From: Fibrobacterota bacterium
GTDB taxonomy: Bacteria; Fibrobacterota; Fibrobacteria; UBA11236
Assembly: GCA_019509785.1 (NCBI GenBank)
Contig: JAEKLQ010000040.1
Span: 1-64,000, forward strand
Direction of reading: 5' to 3'
Length of the DNA: 64,000 bases
The notes under the pieces are model-generated. The model worked only from the letters and a program-made list of their open reading frames with translations. It ran no database searches and was not told where the DNA came from. Below are positions 1-8,069 of the stretch, one piece after another; the stretch's first letter is position 1; each line of letters starts with the position of its first letter. The position numbers and the translations under genes were made by a program.

Positions 1-60
1 TGTGATTGGATCACACTTGAATTGAGTAAGGTGTGATGAATCACATGTGCGCAAGTGTAC
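1..60. repeat. Cluster of TGTGAT/ATCACA inverted repeats
   Basis: Two short palindromes lie side by side: TGTGAT-N3-ATCACA at 1-15 and TGTGAT-N2-ATCACA at 32-45. ATCACAC at 10-16 can also pair with GTGTGAT at 31-37, giving a stem with a 14-nt loop. The half-sites resemble those of CRP/FNR-family regulators, but the spacers (3 and 2 between hexamers) differ from the usual six between TGTGA and TCACA. The cluster lies beyond the 3' end of recJ, so it may belong to a gene left of the window or be an RNA hairpin. Confidence 0.4.
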
Positions 61-111
61 CGGACGTCACACTCACTTACACAAAGTATACTGGTGAGGA
101 ATTACGAGAGA

Positions 112-1833
112 TTATTCCAGCGCTATCACCCGCAACTGGATCCGCCGCTGACCACGGAAAGTATTCCACTCCGGATAGAAAGCAATCTTCGCGAGTCGCG
201 GTTTTTCCATCACGTATTCCCGGAGGTACCCCAGGTTGAACGCGATGGCGTCGAAGAAGGCGCCGCCCGATCCCACCGTGAACTTGAGGTGCTTATCGCC
301 CACCACCTTGGGCGCGGAGCGTAGCTCCACGTCTTCGGCGTAGAACATGGGGCTCTCGTTCAAGGGGCCGAAGGGTTCGAAGCGCTGGATCCACAGCATG
401 TTCTCTTCGTTGAGCACGTCCAGGGCTATCTCCACTGCGGGTTGGATGCGCGGCACGAAGTCGTTGCCGGCCAGGTGCTCGGCGGCGGCGGCGTTCATGA
501 GCGCGCGGAAGCCTTCGATGTTACCCTCCGGGATGGTGAGGCCGCAGGCGTGGTAGTGGCCGCCCCATTTCTCGAGCAGATGGGCCGCGCCCGCCAAGGC
601 CTTGTGCAGGTTGAATCCGGTGAGGGTGCGGCCGCTGCCTTTGGCGGTCCCTTTGCCCACGTCGATGGCGAGCACGAAGCAGGGCCGGCGATAGCGCTCC
701 ACCAGGCGCGCGGCGACGATGCCGATCACGCCTTCGTGCCATTCCGGGGACGCGACGACCAGGCAGCCGGCCTCGAGGAAGGCAGGGTCGCCGTCGATCA
801 TGCGCACGGCCTGTTCGGTGATCAGCTGATCGAGTTTGCGGCGCTTCTGGTTCTCGGCCACCATCAGGTCCAGATAGCCTTCGGCCTCAGCGGGGGAAGC
901 GGAGAGCAGGAGGCGCGCGCTGATTTCGGGGCTGCCCATGCGGCCCATGGCGTTGAGCATGGGCGTGACCTTGAAGAGGATCTCGCCGGAGGAGATGCGG
1001 CCGGGCTCCAGGCCGGCCCGGTCCATGAGGCCGCGCAGGCCTGGGTTTTCGGTGGCGGCCAGGCGGCGTAGGCCCGTCTTCACCAGGCGGCGGTTCTCGC
1101 CGGTCAGGGGGACGTTGTCGGCCAGGCTGCCCAGGGCCAACAGGTCCAGGAAGCGCTCGGCGGTCTCGCCCTTGAGGGAATTGGCCAGGGCGTTCAGTAA
1201 CTTGTAGGCTACCCCGACTCCGGAGAGGCCTTTGTTGGGGAACGGGCATCCGGGTTGGTTGGGATTGAGGATGGCGTCGGCCGGGGGCAATTCCCCCGAG
1301 GCCTGGTGGTGATCGGTGAGGATGACGCCGATCCCCAGTTCCTTGGCTTTCGCGACCTCGGCGTTGGCGGATATGCCGGTGTCCACGGAAATGATCCAGC
1401 GGGCGCCGCGGGCGCGCAGCTTTTCCACGCTGGCGAAGGAGATGCCGTAGCCCTCTTGGAAACGGTTGGGCAGGAACCAGTCCGCGTTGAAGCCCAGCCA
1501 TTTGAGGCCCTGGTAGAGCAGGGCCGTGGCGGTTACCCCGTCCACGTCGTAATCGCCGTGGACGCAAACCAATTCGCCGGCGGCATGGGCCGCGCGCAAG
1601 AGTTCCACCGCGCGCGGGAGGCCCAGCATGCAAGGGTCCTCGGCCAGGGTCTGCGCTCCCAGGGCGGCCAGGAAGAATTCGCGCGCTTGTTCCTTCTCTT
1701 CGATGCCGCGTTGCAAGAGCAGATCGGCGACGAAGGCGGGGCCGTTGATTTCCCGGGATAGCCTTTCGCGCAACGGATGGACGGCCGTCTCGGGTTTCAG
1801 GATGACGGCGGGAACGACGGGCTTCTTCAGCAT
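112..1833 (-). CDS. recJ: Single-stranded-DNA-specific exonuclease RecJ
   Basis: RecJ degrades single-stranded DNA 5' to 3' during recombinational and mismatch repair in the cytoplasm. The 573-residue product has the usual RecJ length and the DHH phosphoesterase motifs: DYDVDG at residues 94-99, DTG near 151 and DHH at 174-176. These are followed by the DHHA1 part (GGH and ACGLTI region) and the C-terminal OB region. The frame stays open far upstream, but the ATG at 1833 gives a normal N-terminus and overlaps the holB stop by seven bases (ATGCTGA), so it was chosen. It is the downstream partner of holB, probably translationally coupled. Confidence 0.93.
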   Translation of the reverse strand: MLKKPVVPAVILKPETAVHPLRERLSREINGPAFVADLLLQRGIEEKEQAREFFLAALGAQTLAEDPCMLGLPRAVELLRAAHAAGELVCVHGDYDVDGVTATALLYQGLKWLGFNADWFLPNRFQEGYGISFASVEKLRARGARWIISVDTGISANAEVAKAKELGIGVILTDHHQASGELPPADAILNPNQPGCPFPNKGLSGVGVAYKLLNALANSLKGETAERFLDLLALGSLADNVPLTGENRRLVKTGLRRLAATENPGLRGLMDRAGLEPGRISSGEILFKVTPMLNAMGRMGSPEISARLLLSASPAEAEGYLDLMVAENQKRRKLDQLITEQAVRMIDGDPAFLEAGCLVVASPEWHEGVIGIVAARLVERYRRPCFVLAIDVGKGTAKGSGRTLTGFNLHKALAGAAHLLEKWGGHYHACGLTIPEGNIEGFRALMNAAAAEHLAGNDFVPRIQPAVEIALDVLNEENMLWIQRFEPFGPLNESPMFYAEDVELRSAPKVVGDKHLKFTVGSGGAFFDAIAFNLGYLREYVMEKPRLAKIAFYPEWNTFRGQRRIQLRVIALE

Positions 1834-3011
1834 ACGGGGGCCAGCTTTTGCAGGTACTCCAAGTACAGCCCGAAAGCGGCGTTCTTGGGTTTGGCGTAAT
1901 CTCGGACGGCCGCCAGCAACTCTTCCAGCCAGGCCGCGAGGGGCCGGAGATCGGCGGCCGCTTCCAGCGGAAGGAGGACTTCGGCCAGGGAAGCGTCGAA
2001 CCCTTGGGCGGAAAGCGCGGCGCGGGTCCAAGCGCCCGGAGCGGCGGCCCCGGGACCATCGGGCGGGGAACCGGCGATGCGCAAGCGCAAGGCGAGGCGG
2101 ATGACGCGAAGGAGAAAGGCCAGCTGCCGCGCGGCGGAGGCCAGATCTTCGAAGGCGGGGGAGGCTTCCAGATAATCGGCGAAGGCCAGGCCGTTCCCGG
2201 AGGCGGTAGAGGGATCGAGGGCGACCGCGAAGAAGCGGGCGGCTTCGGCGATCAGGTCTTCGCCGCCGTTGCGATGGAGGGCCAGCAAGGTCCCCGGCGA
2301 GCCTTCGGCGAAGGGAAGCAAGCGCTCGGGCACGGTGGGCATGTCCCAAGCCGTGGCGCGGTCGGCCGCGGCGGCGCGCAAGGCGGCCGGGCCCATGGGG
2401 AAGAGCGGAAGCTGGGTGCAGCGCGAAACGATGGTAGGGAGGAGCGCGCCGCGGTCTTCGCAGGCGATCAGGAAATAGGTGTCCGACGGGGGCTCTTCCA
2501 GGGTCTTAAGCAGGGCGTTGGCGACCGGGGCCTCCATGCTTTCGGCCTTGATCATGATGGCCACCTTTGATCTGCCGCCCGTCAAGGAGTAGGAGATTTT
2601 GCCCTGCAGGTCGCCGATCTGGGCGATGCGGATGATGGCCTTCTCCGCCGGGGCGAATCCGTACGGGTCCGCGGACAAGGAGGCGATCCCTTCCGTCAAT
2701 TCGTCCACCTGGGACTGGGTCAGGGAACGCGAATCGCCGGCGTCCGATTTCTCCACCAGAGGGAGGACGAAGTGCAGGTTGTCCAGGTTGCCGCGGCGGC
2801 GTCCCAGGCAGCCGGGACAAGCCCCGCAGGGCCGCCGGGCCGCGTCTTCGCAGACCAGCAGATCGGCGATGTCGAGGGCCAAGGCGTTCTGGCCCGCCCC
2901 TTGGGGCCCATGGATAAGCAGGCCGTGGGGGAATTTGCCCGAGGACAAGGCCCGGGACAGGAAAGCCCGGGCATCATCGAGTCCTAAGGTGCGGCTAAAG
3001 GCGATCTCCAT
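1827..3011 (-). CDS. holB: DNA polymerase III delta' subunit
   Basis: This is a clamp-loader subunit of the replicative polymerase. The 394-residue product has an AAA+ N-terminal domain, a four-Cys zinc module (C-x8-C-x2-C-x2-C near residues 53-68), the clamp-loader SRC motif (IVSRC) and a variable helical C-terminus. The P-loop at about 35-43 reads GPQGAGQNA, with Gln where the catalytic Lys of GxxGxGK should be. That suits a delta' subunit, which need not hydrolyse ATP, rather than DnaX. The ATG at 3011 is the only sensible start. The stop overlaps recJ. Confidence 0.85.
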   Translation of the reverse strand: MEIAFSRTLGLDDARAFLSRALSSGKFPHGLLIHGPQGAGQNALALDIADLLVCEDAARRPCGACPGCLGRRRGNLDNLHFVLPLVEKSDAGDSRSLTQSQVDELTEGIASLSADPYGFAPAEKAIIRIAQIGDLQGKISYSLTGGRSKVAIMIKAESMEAPVANALLKTLEEPPSDTYFLIACEDRGALLPTIVSRCTQLPLFPMGPAALRAAAADRATAWDMPTVPERLLPFAEGSPGTLLALHRNGGEDLIAEAARFFAVALDPSTASGNGLAFADYLEASPAFEDLASAARQLAFLLRVIRLALRLRIAGSPPDGPGAAAPGAWTRAALSAQGFDASLAEVLLPLEAAADLRPLAAWLEELLAAVRDYAKPKNAAFGLYLEYLQKLAPVC

Positions 3012-3119
3012 GGGGAAAAGTCAAAATAGCAAACGGTCCGGGCCCGGCCGTCCCGTCCCCGTGCTCGTGGTCCCGAAACCGTAGGGATTCCCGTCACCGG
3101 CTTTCACGCGGATCAGGCA

Positions 3120-4370
3120 CTACTTGCCTCCCGATCGCAGCCATTCGGCCGGATCAAGGGTCTTGGTGCCTTTGCGCACCTCGAAGTAGACCCGGCCGGC
3201 TTCGGTGCTGACCGCGCCCAGTTCCTGGCAGGTCTTGATCTTGTCGCCCTGCCGCACGCGGATGCCCGCGAGATTGGCGTAGATGGTGTAGACGTCCGAG
3301 CCGTTATCGAGGATCACTCCCATCCCGTAGCCGGGGATGCGGCTGATGAGGGCGACCTCGCCGCTTACGGCCGCGTGTACGCTGGCGCCGGGGGCGCCCT
3401 TGATTTCGATACCCAGATTCTTGGTGGTGGTCTTGAGGGTGGCGTGGTATTGCAGGCCGTATTTCGAGACGACCTCGCCTTGCACGGGCAGGCAGTACTT
3501 GGTCCCCGTCTCCAACGTCGTCACGGCCTTTTTGCCGCGGGCCTGTTCTTCCTTGCGGCGCTTCTCCAGGGTGACGATGATCTCGTTGATGAGGCGCGCG
3601 TTCTCTTCCATCTCGGCCAGGGCCTGTTGCTTGGACTTCTCGTCCGATTGCAGGGCGACCAGGCGCTTCTCCTGTTCGCGCCGGGCGCGGGAGAAGGTTT
3701 CCCTTTCCTCCGCCTTGCGCGAACGGAAGCGCGATAGCTCGGCCATGCGGGCATCCAACTTGCCGGCGGCGCGGCGTTTGAGCTCCGCGTCCTCGCGGGA
3801 GGCTTCCACCAGTTCCCGGTCGTAGCGGAGCACGCGCTTCATGAAGAAGACCTTACGCATGAAATCGCCGCTTCCGGTCTCCCATCCCCGCATGACGAAC
3901 CGATCCGGCCCGCCTTCCATGTAAAGCGCCCGGACGCGTTTGGCCATGACCTGGTTCCGCTCGCGGATGCGGGCTTCTATCCCCGCCAAATCCTCCCGCA
4001 CGGCCGACAGCGACTTGCCCAGGGTCCCTTCCGTGGAATCGAGCCGCAGTAGGTATTCCTCGGTGTGGCGGATGTTTCCTTCCAGCTTTTCCAGGGTACC
4101 CAGAGTGGAGACCTTTCGCTCGCGCAAATCGGCCAACTCCCGCTGTTCGCTCTTCAAGCGGTCGCGTAAATCGTCGAGCTCTTGCTTTTGCCGCGCGATT
4201 TCGCGATCGTAGTCGCGCTTCTCCAGGCCGGCGGCCGGCCGCAGGCAGAGCGCCAGCAGCGCGAGCCCGATCGCCGGCCGAAGCGTAAAGCTTGCGCGTC
4301 GCGAGGGCTGCGCCGCCGGCGTATCGGACTTAACGACTGCTGGTTCCATCCGCATCGTACGCCTGGCCAT
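3120..4370 (-). CDS. envC: EnvC-like murein hydrolase activator, degenerate LytM domain
   Basis: The protein has a short basic N-terminus, a membrane or signal segment around residues 29-48 and a long coiled coil (about 50-290, rich in Glu, Lys and Arg). It ends in a C-terminal M23/LytM domain. The zinc ligands of active M23 peptidases are replaced: NLGIEI instead of HxGxD, YANL instead of YxHL, and YFEVR instead of HFE. EnvC-type proteins with such dead LytM domains switch on amidases that split septal peptidoglycan, under control of FtsEX. The gene sits 6 nt downstream of ftsX, which supports that role. Length 416 residues; the exact start is uncertain because several ATGs occur in the first eight codons. 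Confidence 0.8.
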   Translation of the reverse strand: MARRTMRMEPAVVKSDTPAAQPSRRASFTLRPAIGLALLALCLRPAAGLEKRDYDREIARQKQELDDLRDRLKSEQRELADLRERKVSTLGTLEKLEGNIRHTEEYLLRLDSTEGTLGKSLSAVREDLAGIEARIRERNQVMAKRVRALYMEGGPDRFVMRGWETGSGDFMRKVFFMKRVLRYDRELVEASREDAELKRRAAGKLDARMAELSRFRSRKAEERETFSRARREQEKRLVALQSDEKSKQQALAEMEENARLINEIIVTLEKRRKEEQARGKKAVTTLETGTKYCLPVQGEVVSKYGLQYHATLKTTTKNLGIEIKGAPGASVHAAVSGEVALISRIPGYGMGVILDNGSDVYTIYANLAGIRVRQGDKIKTCQELGAVSTEAGRVYFEVRKGTKTLDPAEWLRSGGK

Positions 4371-4376
4371 TTAACC

Positions 4377-5255
4377 TCAGGCCGCGTGCCCGCGCAGGAA
4401 ATCCCGTACGGTGCGCGCGCTCGCGACGGCGGCGATGGCGGCGGTGGCGGCCATCAGTGCCAGCGAGCAGGCCGCGAAGGGAACCCGCGCGGCCAGGCCC
4501 TCGGAAACGATGCGCGCGAGACCCGTCAGGAAGGCCAAGGCGGCGACGCCGATAAGGCTGCCGAGCAGCCCGAGCAGAACGCCTTCGAGCAAGAAAGGGG
4601 CGAGTATGAAGAATTGGCCCGCGCCGCAATATTTCATGTTTTCCACCAGGATGCGGCGGGAGTAGAGGTTGAGCTTTATGGAATTGTGGATGATGAGGGA
4701 GAGCGCGCCCGCCACCAGCAGCATCAAGAGGCTCGCGCCCCATTCCACCGGGGCCCGCCATTTGTCCAGCCACGCCAGGTAGAGGGAGTTGGCTTCGGCT
4801 TCTTCCACCTCCTCGAACTGCCGCGCGCGGTCGAGAAGCAGATGGTTCTGCGCCGACGACCGGAAGCCTTCGGAAGGATAAAGCAGGAAGGAATGGGGGA
4901 GGGGATTCCAATCCAGGGATCGGATCATCTCGTCACCGAAATCACGTTTGAACTCGGCCAGGGCGTCGTCCTTGCTCACGAAGACCACCGAATCCAGGCC
5001 TTGCAGCCGCCGCAGCTTGGACTCCAGCCGATCGAGGGAGGCTTGGTCCTCGTATTTGGCCCCGGGGAAGACGCGCACCACGCTGTCCTTGGCCCCCCCG
5101 CGCCCCAGGGACCAGACCATGGCGAAGGCGAGCAGGAGCCCGGCGAATACCGAAGTGCAAATGCCGATGGTTATGACGGAGGTGATGGAGAGGAACTTGT
5201 CGGAGCGGAACCCGCGGAAGGCTTCTAGGAGCAGGTAGCCGATCTGGTTCTTCAT
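4377..5255 (-). CDS. ftsX: Cell division protein FtsX (ABC-type permease)
   Basis: FtsX is the membrane partner of the FtsE ATPase and passes a signal across the inner membrane to periplasmic activators such as EnvC. The 292-residue protein has the FtsX layout: one membrane segment near residues 22-50, a periplasmic domain (about 55-165), then three more segments near 170-195, 208-240 and 257-282. It begins MKNQIGYLLLEAFRGF, typical of the family. The gene is followed at 6 nt by the EnvC-like gene. No ftsE lies next to it: upstream is the non-coding island, so ftsE must be elsewhere or missing. Confidence 0.88.
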   Translation of the reverse strand: MKNQIGYLLLEAFRGFRSDKFLSITSVITIGICTSVFAGLLLAFAMVWSLGRGGAKDSVVRVFPGAKYEDQASLDRLESKLRRLQGLDSVVFVSKDDALAEFKRDFGDEMIRSLDWNPLPHSFLLYPSEGFRSSAQNHLLLDRARQFEEVEEAEANSLYLAWLDKWRAPVEWGASLLMLLVAGALSLIIHNSIKLNLYSRRILVENMKYCGAGQFFILAPFLLEGVLLGLLGSLIGVAALAFLTGLARIVSEGLAARVPFAACSLALMAATAAIAAVASARTVRDFLRGHAA

Positions 5256-5312
5256 GTGGCTATCCGTAAGGTAGCAAAGCGATTGTGGGAAGATTGGGGG
5301 CGGTCTATGCGC

Positions 5313-5506
5313 GCGGGGGCGGGTCTTCGGTCCGGTTCGGATGCTCGCTTTCGGCGCGATGGGTCTTTACACGGCGCGGGAAGGGTCGCGCCCGCAAATC
5401 GCCCCTGGGATCGTTGCTACGTGTATGCGGGCTTTCCGGACGCGGCATCGAATCCCTTCCCGCGCCTTGAAGCTCGCAACTCACCGGACCGAAGCCCCGC
5501 CCCCGC
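5313..5506. repeat. Nested long inverted repeat (structured element 1)
   Basis: Three concentric helices can form. The outer arms 5313-5336 and 5483-5506 are 24-nt inverted copies with one mismatch. The middle arms 5373-5385 and 5454-5466 are 13 nt and perfect (GGCGCGGGAAGGG with its complement). The inner arms 5390-5396 and 5426-5432 are 7 nt and perfect (GCCCGCA/TGCGGGC). Such stacking over 194 nt in non-coding DNA suggests a structured RNA or a cruciform-forming repeat. No known RNA family was recognised, and the coding strand is unknown. Confidence 0.6.
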
Positions 5507-5945
5507 CCGCGGGCCGCCCCCTTCGTCCCGCGCTTGGCGGCCTTCCGGTTTTGGCGGGCTATGCTGGTCTTATGGCTGTGTCGCTTGTATGCCGCTCTTG
5601 CTCGCGGGGCTCCTTTGGACGGGGTCCTCAATAGCCGCGCTCGGAGGGTTCGGGGAGGTCGTTTCTTCGTCGAAGACCCTGCGGTCGCTGGGACGCTGTC
5701 GGGGTTCCGATCGGGCCTGTCCGTGCGCGCGCAATTCTACGGACCCCGCTCCCGAACCGCTTTACCTCCGCCCCCGCAAGACCGAACGCTACGACGGCCC
5801 CTCGCCCCCGCAAAAACCCATCGCATACACACCTTGCCTCCGCCGCGGCCCCCTTCCACCGCAAATCGCATAGGCGGTGGGCCTCCCCGGCCGCGGTAGG
5901 CGGTGCGGGTCCGGGGCGCGGTTCCGCCGCATCAAGGCGGAGGTA

Positions 5946-6042
5946 GATTCGGGAAGGAGAGCGGACCGCAGCGCTCAGAAAGCCCGCGTGCGCGAAACAT
6001 CGATCGCGAAGGGAGATACGCGGGCGTCCTCCTTCCCGAATC
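5946..6042. repeat. Nested inverted repeat (structured element 2)
   Basis: The arms 5946-5959 and 6029-6042 are perfect 14-nt inverted copies (GATTCGGGAAGGAG and its complement). Inside them, GCCCGCGT at 5982-5989 pairs with ACGCGGGC at 6018-6025, and a short CGCGA/TCGCG helix can close the tip. A local GCGG-A-CCGC sequence lies at 5961-5969. This is a second element in the same island with the same nested design but different sequence. It lies about 90 nt beyond the 3' end of the gene ending at 6134, so on the minus strand it could also be part of that transcript's tail. Confidence 0.55.
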
Positions 6043-6133
6043 GTACGGCGACCTATCTCTTCGTGAAGCCTTGCCCGCGGCGGAACCGCGCCCCGGACCC
6101 GCCCCGCGGAACAGGGGCAGGAAGCCAGCCGGC

Positions 6134-7990
6134 CTATCCCGCCTGCGTCTGCGCCGGCGCGACGGAAGCGCTCGGCTGGGCCTGCGGGTTGATCTCGCGG
6201 AACAAGAAGCTCGGGCGGTGGTACACGTAATAGCCCGGGAAATCCCGATGCGATCCGTGGGCCTGGAAGCGGATCTTCGCTAGGGAAACCTCTTGCAGGA
6301 TTTTCACGGCCGGGAGATCCAACCGGAAAGCGGCCTCCCATTCCGCCGGATTCGCGGGACGGCCGCCCGATTCCCGCGAGCCGTCGTGATCGAATTCCAA
6401 TCGGTAATCCGCCAAACCGAGGCAGGGATCATCCGCCGCCTCGGCGCTACCCGCCAGGCGTACCGTCCAGAGGGAAGCGTTGAAGTCCCGCAGGCGCGTC
6501 TTCATCAGGGCCAGCCCGCGGAAAACGCCTCCCTTATCCGTTCCCGTGAACTCGTCCAGGTTGTCGATCAGGATCACCAGCGGGGCTTGCGCGGTGCCGC
6601 GTTTACGTTGCTTGGGCAGGAAATCATGCTCGATATACTTGAGCAATTGGTCCAGGCCGTCGTCCCGGTTACAGGGGATCAATTGCGGGGGGTTCGGGAA
6701 CAAGGCGTCATAGGCTTTGGCCAGCGATCCCGCCGCCGGCACGCCGCCCGATGGTTTACCCGCCAGCGGGTTGCCGCGGTAATGGCGCGACAAGGAAGCC
6801 AGGGCCAGTTCCCCCAGCGACCGCCGCTTGGAGAATACCAGAACCTGGCCGGTGCCTTCCTTTACGAAACCTTCCGCGCTTTGCAGCAGGAATTGGAAAG
6901 CCGGCTCGCCCGCGAAGGGATCGCAACGCAGCATCAGCAACTCCCCGCATCCCGCGCCCTGATGGATCTTGTTGAAGGTGGAGGAATACAAAGGCCAGCG
7001 CCATTTGCCCCGCAGGTAATCCTGGAACCAGTTTTCCAAGGCGCGCAAATCCTCGCGCGGAGCATGCCCGGAGTGTTCCTGGTTGTCCTCCGCTTGCGCG
7101 GTTTCCCGTTCCATCACCGCGCTCGCCGCGCTCTCGTATTGCGGTTCGCCCGTCTCGCTCCAGCTCTGCGATAGGCCCTGGATGTTGGAGGGCGGCGCGT
7201 AATTTTCGCCGAGCGGCCTCTCCTTGGGGCGCTTGGCTTCGAAGACCTCTTCGAATAAGGCCCCGATGGTCGCCTCCTCGCCCGGTTCCAACTCGCCCGA
7301 AGACGTCACCACCATGCTGTCAGGCGCGTCCGGCACGAAAATGCCCGGCAGGCCCGGCACTGGATCGAAAATCTTCCCCGTCACCGACGAGGTCAGGGCG
7401 AATCGCTTATGATCCTGCGTCGTCATCTTCTTTTCCAAGGCTTCCAAGAGCTTCTTGGTGGCTAATGCCAAGCCCGGTTTCGACAACGGCCTCCGGTGCA
7501 ATGCCGCCGGCGCCCACAAGCGCACCGCCACCCCCGTCAGGAAATAATCCAGGCTATACCGTTTCGCGCCGATGCGCCCTAGGATCGATTCGATCTCATG
7601 CACGAAGTTGACCGCCTCGGAGGGATGCGTGCCGGGCGCCGTCATCTCCTGGATTAGTTCGGGTTTGAACAATAGGCAGAAACTCAAGGAATGCGCCCGC
7701 GCTTGATCCTGCCCGGAGAATTCCGCCAGGCTCCGGTCGAACTGGTTATAGGCCGCGCGCGTCGGGATCTGCGCTTGGTTGTACGCGAAATTGCTCAAGC
7801 AGAAATTGCACCGTCCCACTAACCCGCGACAGGCTTCCAAGAGAAAGTCGGGATCATTGAAGAAGCCGCGGCCCTCGATCTTGTTGGCCTTCGCGTTGAC
7901 GAGCAGGATTTCCAGGTACGCCTTGCCTCCTTCGGAAAGGGGAACGAAGGTCTTGAGCAGATCGGGTTTGCTGAATAAGGATGAGTGCAT
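6134..7990 (-). CDS. Predicted inactive primase-polymerase/DnaB-like fusion protein
   Basis: This 618-residue protein of unknown role seems to combine two replication folds. Residues 38-84 (GRGFFNDPDFLLEA, then CNFC and NQAQIP) resemble the opening of prophage-type archaeo-eukaryotic primase (AEP, PrimPol) domains. The acidic metal site expected next reads LSFCLLFKP (102-110), and the usual SGNGxHL strand reads LTGVAVRLW (151-159), so the catalytic residues look lost. Residues 345-600 follow the DnaB/RecA order: GELLMLRCDPFAGEPAF at the P-loop position without GxxGK[ST], a VLVFSKRRSLGELA strand-helix, Walker-B-like LVILIDNLDEF (471-481), and late strands ending in a YHRPSF-like segment. An acidic linker (about 225-310) joins the halves. 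The ATG at 7990 was chosen; it is divergent from tsaD. The fold assignment is inference. Confidence 0.45.
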   Translation of the reverse strand: MHSSLFSKPDLLKTFVPLSEGGKAYLEILLVNAKANKIEGRGFFNDPDFLLEACRGLVGRCNFCLSNFAYNQAQIPTRAAYNQFDRSLAEFSGQDQARAHSLSFCLLFKPELIQEMTAPGTHPSEAVNFVHEIESILGRIGAKRYSLDYFLTGVAVRLWAPAALHRRPLSKPGLALATKKLLEALEKKMTTQDHKRFALTSSVTGKIFDPVPGLPGIFVPDAPDSMVVTSSGELEPGEEATIGALFEEVFEAKRPKERPLGENYAPPSNIQGLSQSWSETGEPQYESAASAVMERETAQAEDNQEHSGHAPREDLRALENWFQDYLRGKWRWPLYSSTFNKIHQGAGCGELLMLRCDPFAGEPAFQFLLQSAEGFVKEGTGQVLVFSKRRSLGELALASLSRHYRGNPLAGKPSGGVPAAGSLAKAYDALFPNPPQLIPCNRDDGLDQLLKYIEHDFLPKQRKRGTAQAPLVILIDNLDEFTGTDKGGVFRGLALMKTRLRDFNASLWTVRLAGSAEAADDPCLGLADYRLEFDHDGSRESGGRPANPAEWEAAFRLDLPAVKILQEVSLAKIRFQAHGSHRDFPGYYVYHRPSFLFREINPQAQPSASVAPAQTQAG

Positions 7991-8069
7991 GGGTATACCA
8001 TTCTCCCGCCATCCGCGCGTTTTGGGTAGGGGTAGGCTGCGATCAGGCGATTTGGCTATCTTGGGAGCC

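Larger units (their letters stand above)
5256..6133. other. Non-coding, structured GC-rich island
   Basis: About 880 nt with no convincing gene. The long frames here are Pro/Arg/Gly-rich with no recognisable domain or ribosome site, as expected by chance at high GC. The region contains two nested inverted-repeat structures (listed separately), the recurring words CCCCCGCAA and GCAAATCGC, and an alternative local GGCGCG/CGCGCC hairpin at 5373-5392. It separates ftsX (reading away) from the 3' end of the primase-helicase-like gene. It may hold a structured RNA, a repeat element or the ftsX leader. Confidence 0.6.

Noticed and set aside
442-1071. Long plus-strand frame inside recJ
   Set aside because: It is the antisense shadow of a clear RecJ gene, has Gly/Ala/Val-rich sequence and no motif.
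5256-5873. 205-residue plus-strand frame in the island
   Set aside because: Starts at the ftsX boundary by chance, crosses the inverted-repeat arms and shows no protein-like pattern.
5628-6341. 237-residue minus-strand frame in the non-coding island
   Set aside because: Pro/Arg/Gly-rich with no domain, runs into the next gene in another frame and has no ribosome site.
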